Of a stretch of 64,000 nt of DNA, positions 43,801 to 52,666 are shown one piece after another (within the stretch, counting starts at the first letter, position 1; each line of letters opens with the position of its first letter). This stretch comes from an uncultured Clostridia bacterium (GTDB taxonomy: Bacteria > Bacillota > Clostridia > TANB77 > CAG-465), in contig CARYZD010000005.1 in the NCBI GenBank assembly GCA_949106495.1, positions 71,482-135,481 on the forward strand, read 5' to 3'. The position numbers and the translations under genes were made by a program. The notes below the pieces were generated by a model. That model saw nothing but the letters and a program-made list of their open reading frames with translations, was not told where the DNA came from and did not search any database.

Positions 43801-44693
43801 ACACCAGCAACATATCTACCACCATTTATTGATTTTGTGATAGTTACTGCAACTGGATTAGATGCAGATCCTACTTGCTCAGTACTATAAAAAGTTATAT
43901 TATTTCCATTTTTACTGTAGCTAATTCCAGATTCAGGTTGAACTGCTAGATTAACTAGAGCCATTGTATCTAATGCGTTGTTATCTGTTAATGTAACTTC
44001 ATATCTTTGATTTTGTTCACTCCATCCCATTTCAATAGCATGATCATTTGCATCACTTTGTGAAGCATATGAATATGAAGGTTTTAATAATGCTTGTTCA
44101 ACAGAATTTCTGATATAAGTATATCTATCTAATTCTGTTCCATTTAATGTAGCTTTAGCTGCTTCTTCACTTGCAGTTCCTAAAGCTCCAGCGTTTGCTA
44201 ACCAAACATATACTTGTGTAGCATGTGAATATGCTTTTGCATATTCGCTTAATACAGCTTGATTATCTAATTCAGCAGCACTTAATGAATTATTAAGTCC
44301 GAATGCTAAACCAAGACCAACTCTTACATTTGAAGAAGTTCCTGCATAATCAAATTCAGCATCTTGTGTAGCAATATTTCCTACAGTTAAACTGTAAGCT
44401 TTTATGCTTGCACCTGAACTTTTTACTTTTAAAGTATAAGCTTGTACTGGATTCATAGTTGTTCCTAATATAGTTGTATTGTAAGAAGTATTAAAGCTTT
44501 TTACAGTTTTATCTACAACTTGAGTAGATGGGTCATCGCCATCAACAATAGCAGCAAGTTGAGATGCTACAATAGTACTTAACTTTATTTGTCCGTTATT
44601 AGGCATTGTAACTGCTTGTACATTAGTGCTTATAACTGACATAGCAACTAATAATACAAAAGCAAATACATATTTTAGCTTGCTTATTTTCAT
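40878..44693 (-). CDS. Giant SpaA/Cna-B-repeat pilin-like surface protein
   Basis: The product is 1271 residues from ATG 44693 (GAGAGG upstream; the longer frame to 44792 has none). A signal peptide (about 5-30) is followed by a distinct ~300-residue N-terminal domain, then about eight SpaA/Cna-B beta domains. Each ends in an E-box-like strand such as YYVKEIDA, YTCTETKRP, YKVYEVTAPYGY, YAVEEIEAPRYY and YYVEETEAAEGY, where Glu would promote Lys-Asn isopeptide bonds. The C-terminus has NVPTGDIAV, a hydrophobic helix and VKKLRKN. This is the layout of a sortase substrate but with a nonstandard LPXTG. It is probably a pilus shaft or wall-anchored adhesin. No sortase gene lies in the window. Confidence 0.88.
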   Translation of the reverse strand: MKISKLKYVFAFVLLVAMSVISTNVQAVTMPNNGQIKLSTIVASQLAAIVDGDDPSTQVVDKTVKSFNTSYNTTILGTTMNPVQAYTLKVKSSGASIKAYSLTVGNIATQDAEFDYAGTSSNVRVGLGLAFGLNNSLSAAELDNQAVLSEYAKAYSHATQVYVWLANAGALGTASEEAAKATLNGTELDRYTYIRNSVEQALLKPSYSYASQSDANDHAIEMGWSEQNQRYEVTLTDNNALDTMALVNLAVQPESGISYSKNGNNITFYSTEQVGSASNPVAVTITKSINGGRYVAGVASLKDGSKDFAYLTGSSYNNDVYYASFYTNALRVKVVKTLKANAANSKTGDATVEGARYGVYSDEACTQLVQELITDRNGEAVTNPVEFKDYYVKEIDASEGCKVNPAKLTANKDNYTVEANGQRVVTVESKEDVIYGGFQMIVSNSPDLSGSTTKVPSVGSEITLTLDSDPSQVYVKTVDATGYVDFTTIPYGHYTCTETKRPNVTGSDKLDLMDPISIYINSEETFIYSKIVNTEVAQRYVKILKNDAESGKPVIGTATTYRVVNSRGETVVQKIMNPKPAELHEYVTADDKAVYGYVVLPEKLPADTYKVYEVTAPYGYYNQSAKTNQPIATFTVEPNSVEDYDRHEIVAVPTENKPQKAILTISARGNVLTGTNTQSAYGQDNVNRPAYSSQPIEGATYEITALEDIVTGDGVVHMTKGETRTLGTTNSNGQITDKLYIGSYSIKMVSAPVGYVLDSTERTVNVTYQDQKIEEWNLPTENYTLVRQDYDLDVTKVFSGLNFYKQKVSEDGKVEAIALDEGAYADVIVGIYASEDIKNVYGNIIIAKDTLVDVVIFDEDGKGTFASEYPMGKFYAKEIATNINYVLSNEKYEFETKPTNNKDARFDVSVGEIVNEASKENKLNLTKIEEVVYEDETQPSMLQSLLSKLESFAEGVLEGLLTDVEKTTPVTRLSGAKYVVYYLGEDGQYYKLLEKVGEDEFVEVVRTTDENGDIVIESLPFGSYAVEEIEAPRYYDLNTNKYRFELTAANKEAELVLQDVRTIVDITIAVKDEDGNLIKDAMVQLVDPETNKVAYEAETDEDGIAHFDGIRAGRYIRQVTALDDKYVVPGAKEIYAEKDSDLVETVNVKFVTGNILINKTDDETGEVVAECLFTIKNEEGEVIAEARTDDNGQLLVTGLRYGVYYVEETEAAEGYEKSDLVFEVTITEDGHTYVVDFTNVPTGDIAVALYAVLALVSVAAITMTVKKLRKN

Positions 44694-44877
44694 ATATCCT
44701 CTCCCTCTCTTTTTTATTTTTCTCCCAAAAAATAATATTATTTTATTTCTTGATATTACAATCATATCATTAAGAAATTTTATTTTCAACATGATAAATT
44801 TAAAAATCTACATTTTAATATTATTTATTACATAATATTACAAACAAATTTCACCAATATTTCACATGTACAAAAAT

Positions 44878-44912
44878 AAAGAGAATATTCAATAAATTTG
44901 AATATTCTCTTT
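44878..44912 (-). terminator. Terminator of the thioester adhesin gene
   Basis: A 15-bp stem, AAAGAGAATATTCAA against TTGAATATTCTCTTT, with a short loop, is followed by ATTTTTG on the minus strand. The 44694-44922 gap otherwise holds AT-rich sequence and the upstream region of the next gene. Confidence 0.85.
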
Positions 44913-44922
44913 ATATAATAAT

Positions 44923-47900
44923 TTACTTTTTAATATTTATTTTTTCAATTATTTTATCTTTATTTCTATATACTATATACGTTACCCCTAGTACACAAGT
45001 AAGTAATACAATCGATGTTAACATTACACTAATGTCACCAGTAAATACTAATTTTTCATTTGTAACTTTAATCTCTTCTTCTGCGTTACCTACTCTAAAT
45101 GTATGAGGAGTTGTATCTATTCTATAACCTTCTGGTGCACTTATTTCTGTATAAGTATATTCACCATACGGAACATCTTCAAAATAATACTCTCCATTTT
45201 CATCTGTTGTTCCTTCTACTCTATATTCTCCCTCTGTACTTTCAAGTACAAATGTACAATTTGGTATTTTCTCTCCACCTAAGAAATCTGTTTTAGAAAG
45301 TTTTACTTTTGATTTTTTTCTTAAGTTTTCTACTTGTGTAATACTTAATGTTCCATCTTCTCTTAATACAAACTCGTGCAATTCATCATTTAAATCATAA
45401 ATTTCTGGAGCACTTATTTCTTTATAATAATATATTTTTCCAACTTCTAATAGATCTATTGGCATATAATATTCACCATTTCTATCAGTTTTTGCTCTAT
45501 ATATCGCCTCTTTATCTTCATTTAGTATTTCAAATTCACAATCTGGAATAACTTGAGAATCTAAAGCATCAATTTTTGTAAATAATTTTATATCTACAAG
45601 TTTATTTGAAACTTCAACTCTTAATGGCTCTGCAATATGATCTTTAGTAACCTCAAATGGATATAATTTATTGTCTGCTTCATATCCTCTTGGAGCCTCT
45701 ATTTCTTGATAATAATATTTACCAAATGGTAAATCTATTAAGTTTATTTCACCATTTTTATTTGTTGTATATTCAGCAATTCCCGTTTTAGTAATAAGTT
45801 CTTTAGCCTCTCCATTTTCATCATAATAGAATTTAAACTTTGCACCTGAAAGTGCATGTGTTCTATCTACATTATCACCACTAAAGAAATCTGCTATTCT
45901 TTGGATTATATTTTTATTTTCTTCTGAATATTTATATAATCTAAATCTTCCAAGTTCTCCTAAATTATTTGGTATTGTATCTTTTAAATTTATGTTAATA
46001 ACAGGAGTTATATTATCTTCTGTTTTAAATTCAAAATCATATTCACTTTCTGTTAAAGTATAATTTTCATTAGTTGCTTTTTCTTTAATATAGTATTTTC
46101 CAATTGGCAAATCATAATTTTCAGTTGAAGTACCATCTGCTAGTATATGTAAAACATCTACTAATGTATCTTGTGGTATTACTGATGTACCTTTATAATC
46201 TGTAATTTCTTCTCTAGTATATACTCCTAACTCAACATCTTCATACGCATTTTTAAGAAGTCCTACATAATTTGATTCTTGCATATCTTTTTTTAATTTT
46301 AAGCTCATTTTTTGTCTAATATCAATAAAATCCATATTTTTATCATAGATATCTATTTCTTGACCTTTGTATTCAAGTACAAAAGGAATTTCTTCTTGTT
46401 GTATAAGATATCCATTTACTGTTGCAGATTCTCTAATAGAATATTTACCTAAATATAATTCTGGAGATTTACCTATTCCATCTTCACCAGTTTTAAATAC
46501 AACTGTATCTCCTTGGCTCATTCTTACTGTTCCTTCTGGTGTTGTAATATCTTCTTGAGCTGTTATAGTATATTCAACTCCTTCAAGTCCTTTTTCTTCA
46601 AATACTGGTCTTGAAATTTCATCCTCTTGTGTTGTACCTGTTAAAACGTCACCCTTTTTGAATACAACTACTCTTGCTTTTTGAGCAGTATCTGGAAAAT
46701 CTACTGTAACTAGTTCTTCTTGAACTGGATTATCTGGTGTAGTTGCATTAATAGTAAATGAAACTCTCTTATCATTTAATGTATATCCATATGGTGCGGT
46801 AATTTCTTCTAGCTCATATTGACCTGGTATAAGTCCATCTGGTAATATAAGTGTTCCATCACTTTGAGTAACAAATTCTTCAAATTCGACTGGTGATGGA
46901 GTTGGATAATTAAATGTTTGTTTAATATATCTATTTTGCGCTACATCCCATACTTTAAATGTTGCTCCTGCAAGTGGAATTATTTTTCCTGTTTCAGAAT
47001 CCCTTTTTACTATTTTTAAGTTTCTTTCATTTCTTGGGTCTTGAACTATATAATATAGTTTTTGTTTATCATATGATATATATAATGGTTGTGGATCCAT
47101 AATATCTATAAATTCTAAACTCTTAGTTTCTGTTATAGTATACCAACCATATGGAATATCTACAAATTCAGCATACCCAATATCATTTACAACAGCTGTA
47201 TAATTAGTTTCAGGTTTAGAATCAAGAGTTAATGTAAGTTCTACACCTGCTGCTGGATTTTTAGTAGTTGAGCCTTGCTCAAAGTTTGTATTGTTATCTG
47301 CATATTTAACTATGTATACACTTCCCTTTTCAACAAGCTCTTTAGATGTTATTTCATGATATGAAAATTCTACTGTTTGCTCACTTGGAACTTGTGTAAC
47401 TTTATATACTTGTTCATCTATTAAATATCCTTCTGGCCTTTTGGTTTCTTTAATATAATATGTACCAACTAAATAATTCCCTGTAACAGCTTTATAACTA
47501 CCATCATCTTGTTTTGCAATCTTAACTGTTTCTACTGCATCAGTTAAAGCTTCATCTCTATATATTGTATATTCTGAATCTTCTAGTCTAGCATCACCTT
47601 GTGTAATTCTTCCTGTTTCAATATCTTCTTTATATATTGTTATTTGCATTTTCTTTGCAACATTTTCTTTAGTATATTGATATGGTCCTCTCTCTGATGA
47701 ATCTTGTTCTACAAAAACATCAAAATTATCTATTTTAAGTGCAACATCTGGAACTACAATCTCTTCAATCTCATATGTACCATATGGAAGATTTTGTATT
47801 ATACAATATCCACTCTCATCAGTTGGTTCTGAATAATATACTTTACTTCTATCACTTTTTAATGTTGCTGAGAACTTAGCACCAGCTAAATTCATTTGTG

Positions 47901-49404
47901 GAGTTGAGTCAGTTTTTTGTAGTTTTTTAATTATTTCTATATCATTTTTCTTAACAGCTTCCTCACTAGTAAATGATCTTTCCATAAATTCTACAAATTG
48001 ATTTTCATATTGTATAGAAAAGTCTATTTCTTCATTATTAATATTATAACCAGTTGAAGGTGTTACTTCTTTATACATATAATTTCCTACAGGTAAATCA
48101 ACATGATTACTTACACCATCTGTACCAGTTATACAAGTTCCTGCTTCTTGACCATTTGCAAATAATAATGTTTTTCCATTTCTAGCATATATATCTTCCT
48201 TAGCAAAAATTTTATATACTGCACCTCCAAGTGTTGCATCCCCTTGAGCTACACCTCCTGTTTCTGCATCCCTTTTTACAATTCTTATTCTACCTTTACT
48301 TTCCTTATTTGTTTTTGTTGCTGTAACAGTTATTCCTGTTATTACATTAATATCTATATTATTTCTATCATTATAATATCCTTCTGGAACATTAGTCTCT
48401 ATAATAGTAAAAGTACCTGCTGGCAAATCTTCAAAGTAAATTTCACCATTTGCGTCTGTAACTCCTGTTAAAGTCATACTTCCATTAGTAACTTGAAAAG
48501 TAGCATTTGCAATAGGCTCTCCATATTCATCTATTTTTTTAATTTTTAAATTTCCTCTTGCTCTAATTTCTCTTGCTAAACTAAATCTACTTCCATTTGA
48601 AGTTGTTCCAGATGACGCATCTGCTGAAAGTAACTCTTGAGATGGTAATCCAATAGAACGAAAAGCTGCAGTTGTGTTATACACATTTCCAACGCCATTT
48701 GCTACCATATCTATTGAATTAATATCATAAGTTATAACTTCAAGTGGTATTCTAACTTGGAAAGTACTATCCCATGTTATACCAGAAGTTTGCATAGGAT
48801 TACCATTCATATCTGTTATATAAGTACCAGCAGGAAATCCTCCAAGTGTAATATCATAATGACTATTATTTGCAGCTCTACCTACACTTATAGCATTAGA
48901 TACATATTGCATTCCTTCAATATTAAAGTCTACAATAGATGTAGATATATTAGGAGCACCTACTCCGCCTGAATATGAAGCTGCTGCATAATATAAATTT
49001 TTAGCAGCTTGAACACATCCTGGATCTCCTGGTTGTAAATTTTCAATATTAATTTGACCAAGTAATGCCCAAATTACAGCCTGCCTTATTTGGAAATTAG
49101 CTGCCACATTACCTGTATAACCATGATCTGCAACAAGTGCATATGCAAGTCTTGGATCATTATATCCATAAGCTTCATATTGTGTTTTTACAATTGGTAC
49201 TGACATTTGAAGACAATATGCCATTCTACCATCTAATGTATAGTATGACAAAGCTGGTCTTCCAAAAACAGCATCATGCTCTGGAATACTAATATATAAT
49301 GTATCAAATTTGGCTGCCCCTGAAGTAAGTGCTACTGCTTGCTTAGGAACAAAAGCTAATAAACAAAACAACATTATAATAAAAAAATACTTTTTTACTT
49401 TCAT
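44923..49404 (-). CDS. Giant thioester-domain adhesin with SpaA/Cna-B repeats
   Basis: The 1493-residue protein has a signal peptide (about 5-26) and then a thioester (TQXA-type) domain. Its expected thioester Cys is Cys64 in MAYCLQ and the partner Gln is Gln108 in IRQAVIWAL. In Gram-positive pili such domains bind host amines covalently and sit at the tip. About eleven SpaA/Cna-B domains follow (E-boxes FTIIETNVPEGYY, YMYKEVTPSTGY, YYIKETKRPEGY, YTYTEISAPEGY and others). The C-terminus is KLVFTGDISV, a hydrophobic helix and a Lys-rich tail. The C-terminal two-thirds parallels the downstream 40878 protein. GGAGG precedes the ATG by 7 nt. Confidence 0.9.
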   Translation of the reverse strand: MKVKKYFFIIMLFCLLAFVPKQAVALTSGAAKFDTLYISIPEHDAVFGRPALSYYTLDGRMAYCLQMSVPIVKTQYEAYGYNDPRLAYALVADHGYTGNVAANFQIRQAVIWALLGQINIENLQPGDPGCVQAAKNLYYAAASYSGGVGAPNISTSIVDFNIEGMQYVSNAISVGRAANNSHYDITLGGFPAGTYITDMNGNPMQTSGITWDSTFQVRIPLEVITYDINSIDMVANGVGNVYNTTAAFRSIGLPSQELLSADASSGTTSNGSRFSLAREIRARGNLKIKKIDEYGEPIANATFQVTNGSMTLTGVTDANGEIYFEDLPAGTFTIIETNVPEGYYNDRNNIDINVITGITVTATKTNKESKGRIRIVKRDAETGGVAQGDATLGGAVYKIFAKEDIYARNGKTLLFANGQEAGTCITGTDGVSNHVDLPVGNYMYKEVTPSTGYNINNEEIDFSIQYENQFVEFMERSFTSEEAVKKNDIEIIKKLQKTDSTPQMNLAGAKFSATLKSDRSKVYYSEPTDESGYCIIQNLPYGTYEIEEIVVPDVALKIDNFDVFVEQDSSERGPYQYTKENVAKKMQITIYKEDIETGRITQGDARLEDSEYTIYRDEALTDAVETVKIAKQDDGSYKAVTGNYLVGTYYIKETKRPEGYLIDEQVYKVTQVPSEQTVEFSYHEITSKELVEKGSVYIVKYADNNTNFEQGSTTKNPAAGVELTLTLDSKPETNYTAVVNDIGYAEFVDIPYGWYTITETKSLEFIDIMDPQPLYISYDKQKLYYIVQDPRNERNLKIVKRDSETGKIIPLAGATFKVWDVAQNRYIKQTFNYPTPSPVEFEEFVTQSDGTLILPDGLIPGQYELEEITAPYGYTLNDKRVSFTINATTPDNPVQEELVTVDFPDTAQKARVVVFKKGDVLTGTTQEDEISRPVFEEKGLEGVEYTITAQEDITTPEGTVRMSQGDTVVFKTGEDGIGKSPELYLGKYSIRESATVNGYLIQQEEIPFVLEYKGQEIDIYDKNMDFIDIRQKMSLKLKKDMQESNYVGLLKNAYEDVELGVYTREEITDYKGTSVIPQDTLVDVLHILADGTSTENYDLPIGKYYIKEKATNENYTLTESEYDFEFKTEDNITPVININLKDTIPNNLGELGRFRLYKYSEENKNIIQRIADFFSGDNVDRTHALSGAKFKFYYDENGEAKELITKTGIAEYTTNKNGEINLIDLPFGKYYYQEIEAPRGYEADNKLYPFEVTKDHIAEPLRVEVSNKLVDIKLFTKIDALDSQVIPDCEFEILNEDKEAIYRAKTDRNGEYYMPIDLLEVGKIYYYKEISAPEIYDLNDELHEFVLREDGTLSITQVENLRKKSKVKLSKTDFLGGEKIPNCTFVLESTEGEYRVEGTTDENGEYYFEDVPYGEYTYTEISAPEGYRIDTTPHTFRVGNAEEEIKVTNEKLVFTGDISVMLTSIVLLTCVLGVTYIVYRNKDKIIEKINIKK

Positions 49405-49489
49405 TTTTTATCCTCCATTTTTTTACTTTTATTATTATTTTTTCTCATTGATATTTTTTTATTCAAAATATTAAATTTATTTTTGTAAA

Positions 49490-49518
49490 TTGACTTTTGA
49501 TATTCAATTATATATAAT
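49490..49518 (+). promoter_or_regulatory. Consensus promoter of the third CmpB-family gene
   Basis: TTGACT (49490-49495), a 17-bp spacer and TATAAT (49513-49518) give a predicted short leader of about 13 nt with AAGGTGG before ATG 49538. Confidence 0.8.
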
Positions 49519-49537
49519 GTATTTGAAGGTGGTAAAA

Positions 49538-50359
49538 ATGTCTGATTTTTTTACTTTTTTTATGTACTTTTTTATTTATAGTGTCTTAGGTTGGTGTGTT
49601 GAAACTTTATATTGTAGAATGCTAGATGGAAAGTGGACAAACCGTGGATTTTTATTTGGACCATATTGTCCTATATATGGATTTGGTTCATTATTAATAA
49701 TTACATTCTTAGATAATTTTATAGATTCACCTATAAAGGTATTTTTTCTCGGAATGATATTTACATCCACATTAGAATATATATCTAGCTTTATTTTAGA
49801 GAAAATGTTTAATGCAAAATGGTGGGATTATTCAAAAAGAAAATTTAATATAAATGGTAGAATATGTTTTTTAAATTCCCTAGAATTTGCTGTGCTAGGT
49901 ATGTTACTAACATATATAATTCATCCTATAATTTCAGGACTGATACTAAGTTTACCAATTGAACTATTACAACTTATATCCTTAGCATTAATTACTATTA
50001 TGGGAATAGATACAGGTTCTACAATTGCAACATTATTAAATTTAAAAGAACGTTTAGCTACATTAAAAGAATCTGCAGATAATCTAATAAATAAACATCC
50101 ATTACATGAAAAATTATCTGAATTAGACATATATAGAGAATTAAGTGAACTAAGAAAAAATATTGCAAGTAGAAGAAATTTTCAAATTGAAAGATTATTG
50201 GAAGCTTTTCCCGATTTTGAATTCAAAGGCTTTAAGTCTCAAATTAATGAATTTAAACTTGAACTTCATAAAATAAAAAATGAAATACGAATGCAAAAAG
50301 AAAATATAAAATCTAAAAGAAAACAAGCAAAACTCGATAAAAAAAATAATAAAGACTAA
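49538..50359 (+). CDS. CmpB/TMEM229-type (PF06541) membrane protein with C-terminal coiled coil
   Basis: From ATG 49538 (AAGGTGG 5 nt upstream; an upstream in-frame ATG overlaps the promoter) the product is 273 residues. The membrane domain has VLGWCVETLYCRMLDGKW, NRGFLFGPYCPIYGFGSL, AKWWDYSKRKFNINGRICF and about six helices. The last ~100 residues are a charged helix, probably a coiled coil, rich in Lys and Glu and ending KKNNKD. It is the third member of this family in the window and the only one with such a tail. Confidence 0.87.
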   Translation: MSDFFTFFMYFFIYSVLGWCVETLYCRMLDGKWTNRGFLFGPYCPIYGFGSLLIITFLDNFIDSPIKVFFLGMIFTSTLEYISSFILEKMFNAKWWDYSKRKFNINGRICFLNSLEFAVLGMLLTYIIHPIISGLILSLPIELLQLISLALITIMGIDTGSTIATLLNLKERLATLKESADNLINKHPLHEKLSELDIYRELSELRKNIASRRNFQIERLLEAFPDFEFKGFKSQINEFKLELHKIKNEIRMQKENIKSKRKQAKLDKKNNKD

Positions 50360-50376
50360 CTATAATGTTAGTCTTT
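50351..50376. terminator. Bidirectional terminator
   Basis: AAAGACTAAC pairs with GTTAGTCTTT around TATAAT, between the convergent gene ends at 50359 and 50383. Confidence 0.82.
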
Positions 50377-50382
50377 ATTACT

Positions 50383-52254
50383 TTATTTTTTATAATTAAA
50401 TATTCTTAGTGAATTAAATATTGTTATTAATGCTACACCTACGTCTGCAAATACAGCTATCCACATATTTGTTTTTCCAAATACACTAAGTAATAAAAAT
50501 AATATTTTAGCTATTAAAATTATAACTATATTTTGATTTACTATTTTCTTAGTTCTTTTTGATATACTTATTGCTTCTGTGATTTTTTCTGGCTCATCTG
50601 TCATTAATACGATATCTGCAGTTTCAACTGCAATATCTGAACCTTTTCCCATTGCAATTCCAACATCTGAACATGCAATTACTGGACTATCATTTATCCC
50701 ATCACCAACAAAAGCAACACTCTTTCCAGCTTCTTTTGCTTCATTTATTATCCTTACTTTATCTTGTGGTAATAATTCATAATACACATTATCTACATGT
50801 ATTTGATTTGCAACTTCTTTTGCAGCATATTTTCTATCTCCAGTAAGCATTATAACTTTAGATATTCCTTTTCTATGTAAATTTTCTGTAAGATTCTTTG
50901 ATCCCTCTTTTATAATATCAGATAAAATAATATATCCTTTATATTCTGAATCTACACTCAAATATACAATTGTTCCAGAATTTAAATTTTTTTCTAATTT
51001 AACTTTATTATTATCTAATATTTTACTATTTCCACAAATAACTTTCTTATTATCTATAGTAGCTATAATTCCATAACCTGAAACTTCTTCATGTTTTGTT
51101 ATTCTATTTTCATCTATTTTTTTATTATATTTTTTAAGTATTGATTTAGCAATTACATGATTAGATTTTGATTCAGCTATAGCAAGATATTCTAGTACGT
51201 CTTCTTCTGATAAATCTGAGGTTGATACAATTTTACTAACAGTAAACTTACCATCTGTTATTGTACCTGTCTTATCCATATAAATTTCATCTATTTTTGT
51301 TAATTTATCCAAATACACAGTGCCTTTTGCAAGTATACCTTTTTTACTTGCAGCTCCCATTCCCATAAAAAATCCAAGTGGAATAGAAATTACAAGTGCA
51401 CAAGGACATGATATTACTAAAAAGTTTAACGCTCTATATATCGCTTCATTTATTTCGACTTTAAACCCAAGTGGTAAGCCAATAAGAACAAGTAATGCAA
51501 GTGCTATTACAACTGGTGTATAAATTTTACAAAATTTAGAAATATATTTTTCTGTCTTAGATTTATTTCTACTTGCATTTTCTACTAATTCAATTATTTT
51601 AGATACTGCACTATCTTTTTCCTCTCTAATTACTTCCAAATATATTGCATTACCTACATTTATGCTTCCAGATAATACTTCTTTACCTTTTTCTACATCT
51701 ACATATGTACTCTCTCCATTTAAAGCAGACATATCTAGCTGTGCATTATCACTTTGAAGTATTGAGTCAAGTGGTATCCTGTCTCCTGTTTTTATTAGTA
51801 TTATTTCTCCTACTTTAACATCTTCTGTATTTTTTATAGTTCCATCTTTTAAAGTAGTTTCATTAATTTTTAAATTTAAAACTTTTTCAATTTTATCTTT
51901 TGATGAGTCAACTGCCTTATCTTGTAAAAATTCACCTAATTTATATAACACAAGAACTGCAATTCCTTCATTATATTCTTTTATTGCCATAGCACCAAGA
52001 GTTGCTATAGTCATTATTAGGTTTTCATCAAACATATCTTTGCCAAATAAATGCTTTATGGCTTTTAATATAATATCATAACCTATCATTATATACGCAA
52101 TAATATATAAATACATTGCAATGGATTTATCTTTAAATATGAATGCTACTACTGATATAATAATTCCAACTATAGTTAAAATCTTATTTGTTAATGTCAT
52201 CTCTTCTTCATGTTCATGACCACAGCCATGACAATGTCCTTCATGTTCACACAT
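50383..52254 (-). CDS. cadA: Heavy-metal P1B-type ATPase (Cd/Zn/Pb exporter type)
   Basis: The 623-residue ATPase exports divalent soft metals. The N-terminus is short and rich in His and Cys (CEHEGHCHGCGHEHEEE), a metal-binding stretch replacing the usual HMA domain. The metal site CPC is in SCPCALVISIPL (about 283), the phosphorylated Asp is in DKTGTITDG (about 326), and GDGINDSPV is the hinge motif. The usual SNHP motif reads SNHV here. The upstream ArsR/CadC-type regulator ends 2 nt before it, so the two form one operon. CPC supports Cd/Zn/Pb over Cu only weakly; metal choice is inferred from the regulator and family. Confidence 0.92.
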   Translation of the reverse strand: MCEHEGHCHGCGHEHEEEMTLTNKILTIVGIIISVVAFIFKDKSIAMYLYIIAYIMIGYDIILKAIKHLFGKDMFDENLIMTIATLGAMAIKEYNEGIAVLVLYKLGEFLQDKAVDSSKDKIEKVLNLKINETTLKDGTIKNTEDVKVGEIILIKTGDRIPLDSILQSDNAQLDMSALNGESTYVDVEKGKEVLSGSINVGNAIYLEVIREEKDSAVSKIIELVENASRNKSKTEKYISKFCKIYTPVVIALALLVLIGLPLGFKVEINEAIYRALNFLVISCPCALVISIPLGFFMGMGAASKKGILAKGTVYLDKLTKIDEIYMDKTGTITDGKFTVSKIVSTSDLSEEDVLEYLAIAESKSNHVIAKSILKKYNKKIDENRITKHEEVSGYGIIATIDNKKVICGNSKILDNNKVKLEKNLNSGTIVYLSVDSEYKGYIILSDIIKEGSKNLTENLHRKGISKVIMLTGDRKYAAKEVANQIHVDNVYYELLPQDKVRIINEAKEAGKSVAFVGDGINDSPVIACSDVGIAMGKGSDIAVETADIVLMTDEPEKITEAISISKRTKKIVNQNIVIILIAKILFLLLSVFGKTNMWIAVFADVGVALITIFNSLRIFNYKK

Positions 52255-52255
52255 A

Positions 52256-52555
52256 CTATCTTCCCTCCTTAATATGTTCTATTGCTAAATCGAAAAGTTT
52301 CTCAACATGGTCATCATCTAATGAGTAATATACTTCTTTACCCTTTTTAGTAGCTTTAACCATTCTTGCTGTTTTAAGATTTGCAAGTTGATGTGATACT
52401 GCCGAATGTGTCATACCTATTAACTCTGAAATATCTAATACACACATTTCTTTTTTAGACAAACAAAATAATATTTTAATTCTTGTAGGATCCCCCATAA
52501 GTTTAAATAATTCTGCTAAATCATTATATAAATCTTTATGTTGCTCTTGTTCCAT
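52256..52555 (-). CDS. cadC: ArsR/SmtB (CadC-type) metal-responsive repressor
   Basis: From ATG 52555 (AGGAGGGA 4 nt upstream) the product is 99 residues. The winged helix contains KEMCVLDISELIGMTHSAVSHQLANLKTARMV, with the ELCVCDI-like motif reduced to EMCVLDI (one Cys). The C-terminal DDDHVEKLFDLAIEHIKEG has the Asp/His pattern of the alpha5 Zn site. It should repress the operon until metal binds. A 12-2-12 palindrome of the ArsR type lies between its promoter and start. The longer frame to 52603 overlaps that operator and is not credible. Confidence 0.92.
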   Translation of the reverse strand: MEQEQHKDLYNDLAELFKLMGDPTRIKILFCLSKKEMCVLDISELIGMTHSAVSHQLANLKTARMVKATKKGKEVYYSLDDDHVEKLFDLAIEHIKEGR

Positions 52556-52568
52556 ATTCCCTCCTTCG

Positions 52569-52594
52569 TATGAATATATGCTCATATATTCATA
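52569..52594. promoter_or_regulatory. 12-2-12 palindromic operator of the cadCA operon
   Basis: TATGAATATATG and CATATATTCATA are perfect inverted repeats separated by two bases. This is the spacing and sequence type (TGAA...TTCA) bound by ArsR/SmtB regulators. The site begins at the -10 box and ends just before the ribosome binding site of cadC. Confidence 0.87.
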
Positions 52595-52623
52595 TGATAC
52601 CATATTAAATATATATTTGTCAA
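52594..52623 (-). promoter_or_regulatory. Promoter of the cadCA operon
   Basis: TTGACA (52618-52623), an 18-bp spacer and TATCAT (52594-52599). The palindromic operator starts at the downstream edge of the -10 box. Confidence 0.78.
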
Positions 52624-52634
52624 TATAAAAAATA

Positions 52635-52666
52635 TGAAAAAAATAGAAAGGTTTCCCTTTCTATTC
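52635..52666 (-). terminator. Terminator of the rimP-truB operon
   Basis: On the minus strand AATAGAAAGG-GAAA-CCTTTCTATT is followed by TTTTTTC. The stem overlaps the truB stop codon. Confidence 0.85.

Noticed and set aside
41492..45551. Long plus-strand open frames within the SpaA-repeat genes
   Set aside because: They are antisense shadows of the repetitive coding sequence, rich in Leu/His/Tyr, with no ribosome binding sites.
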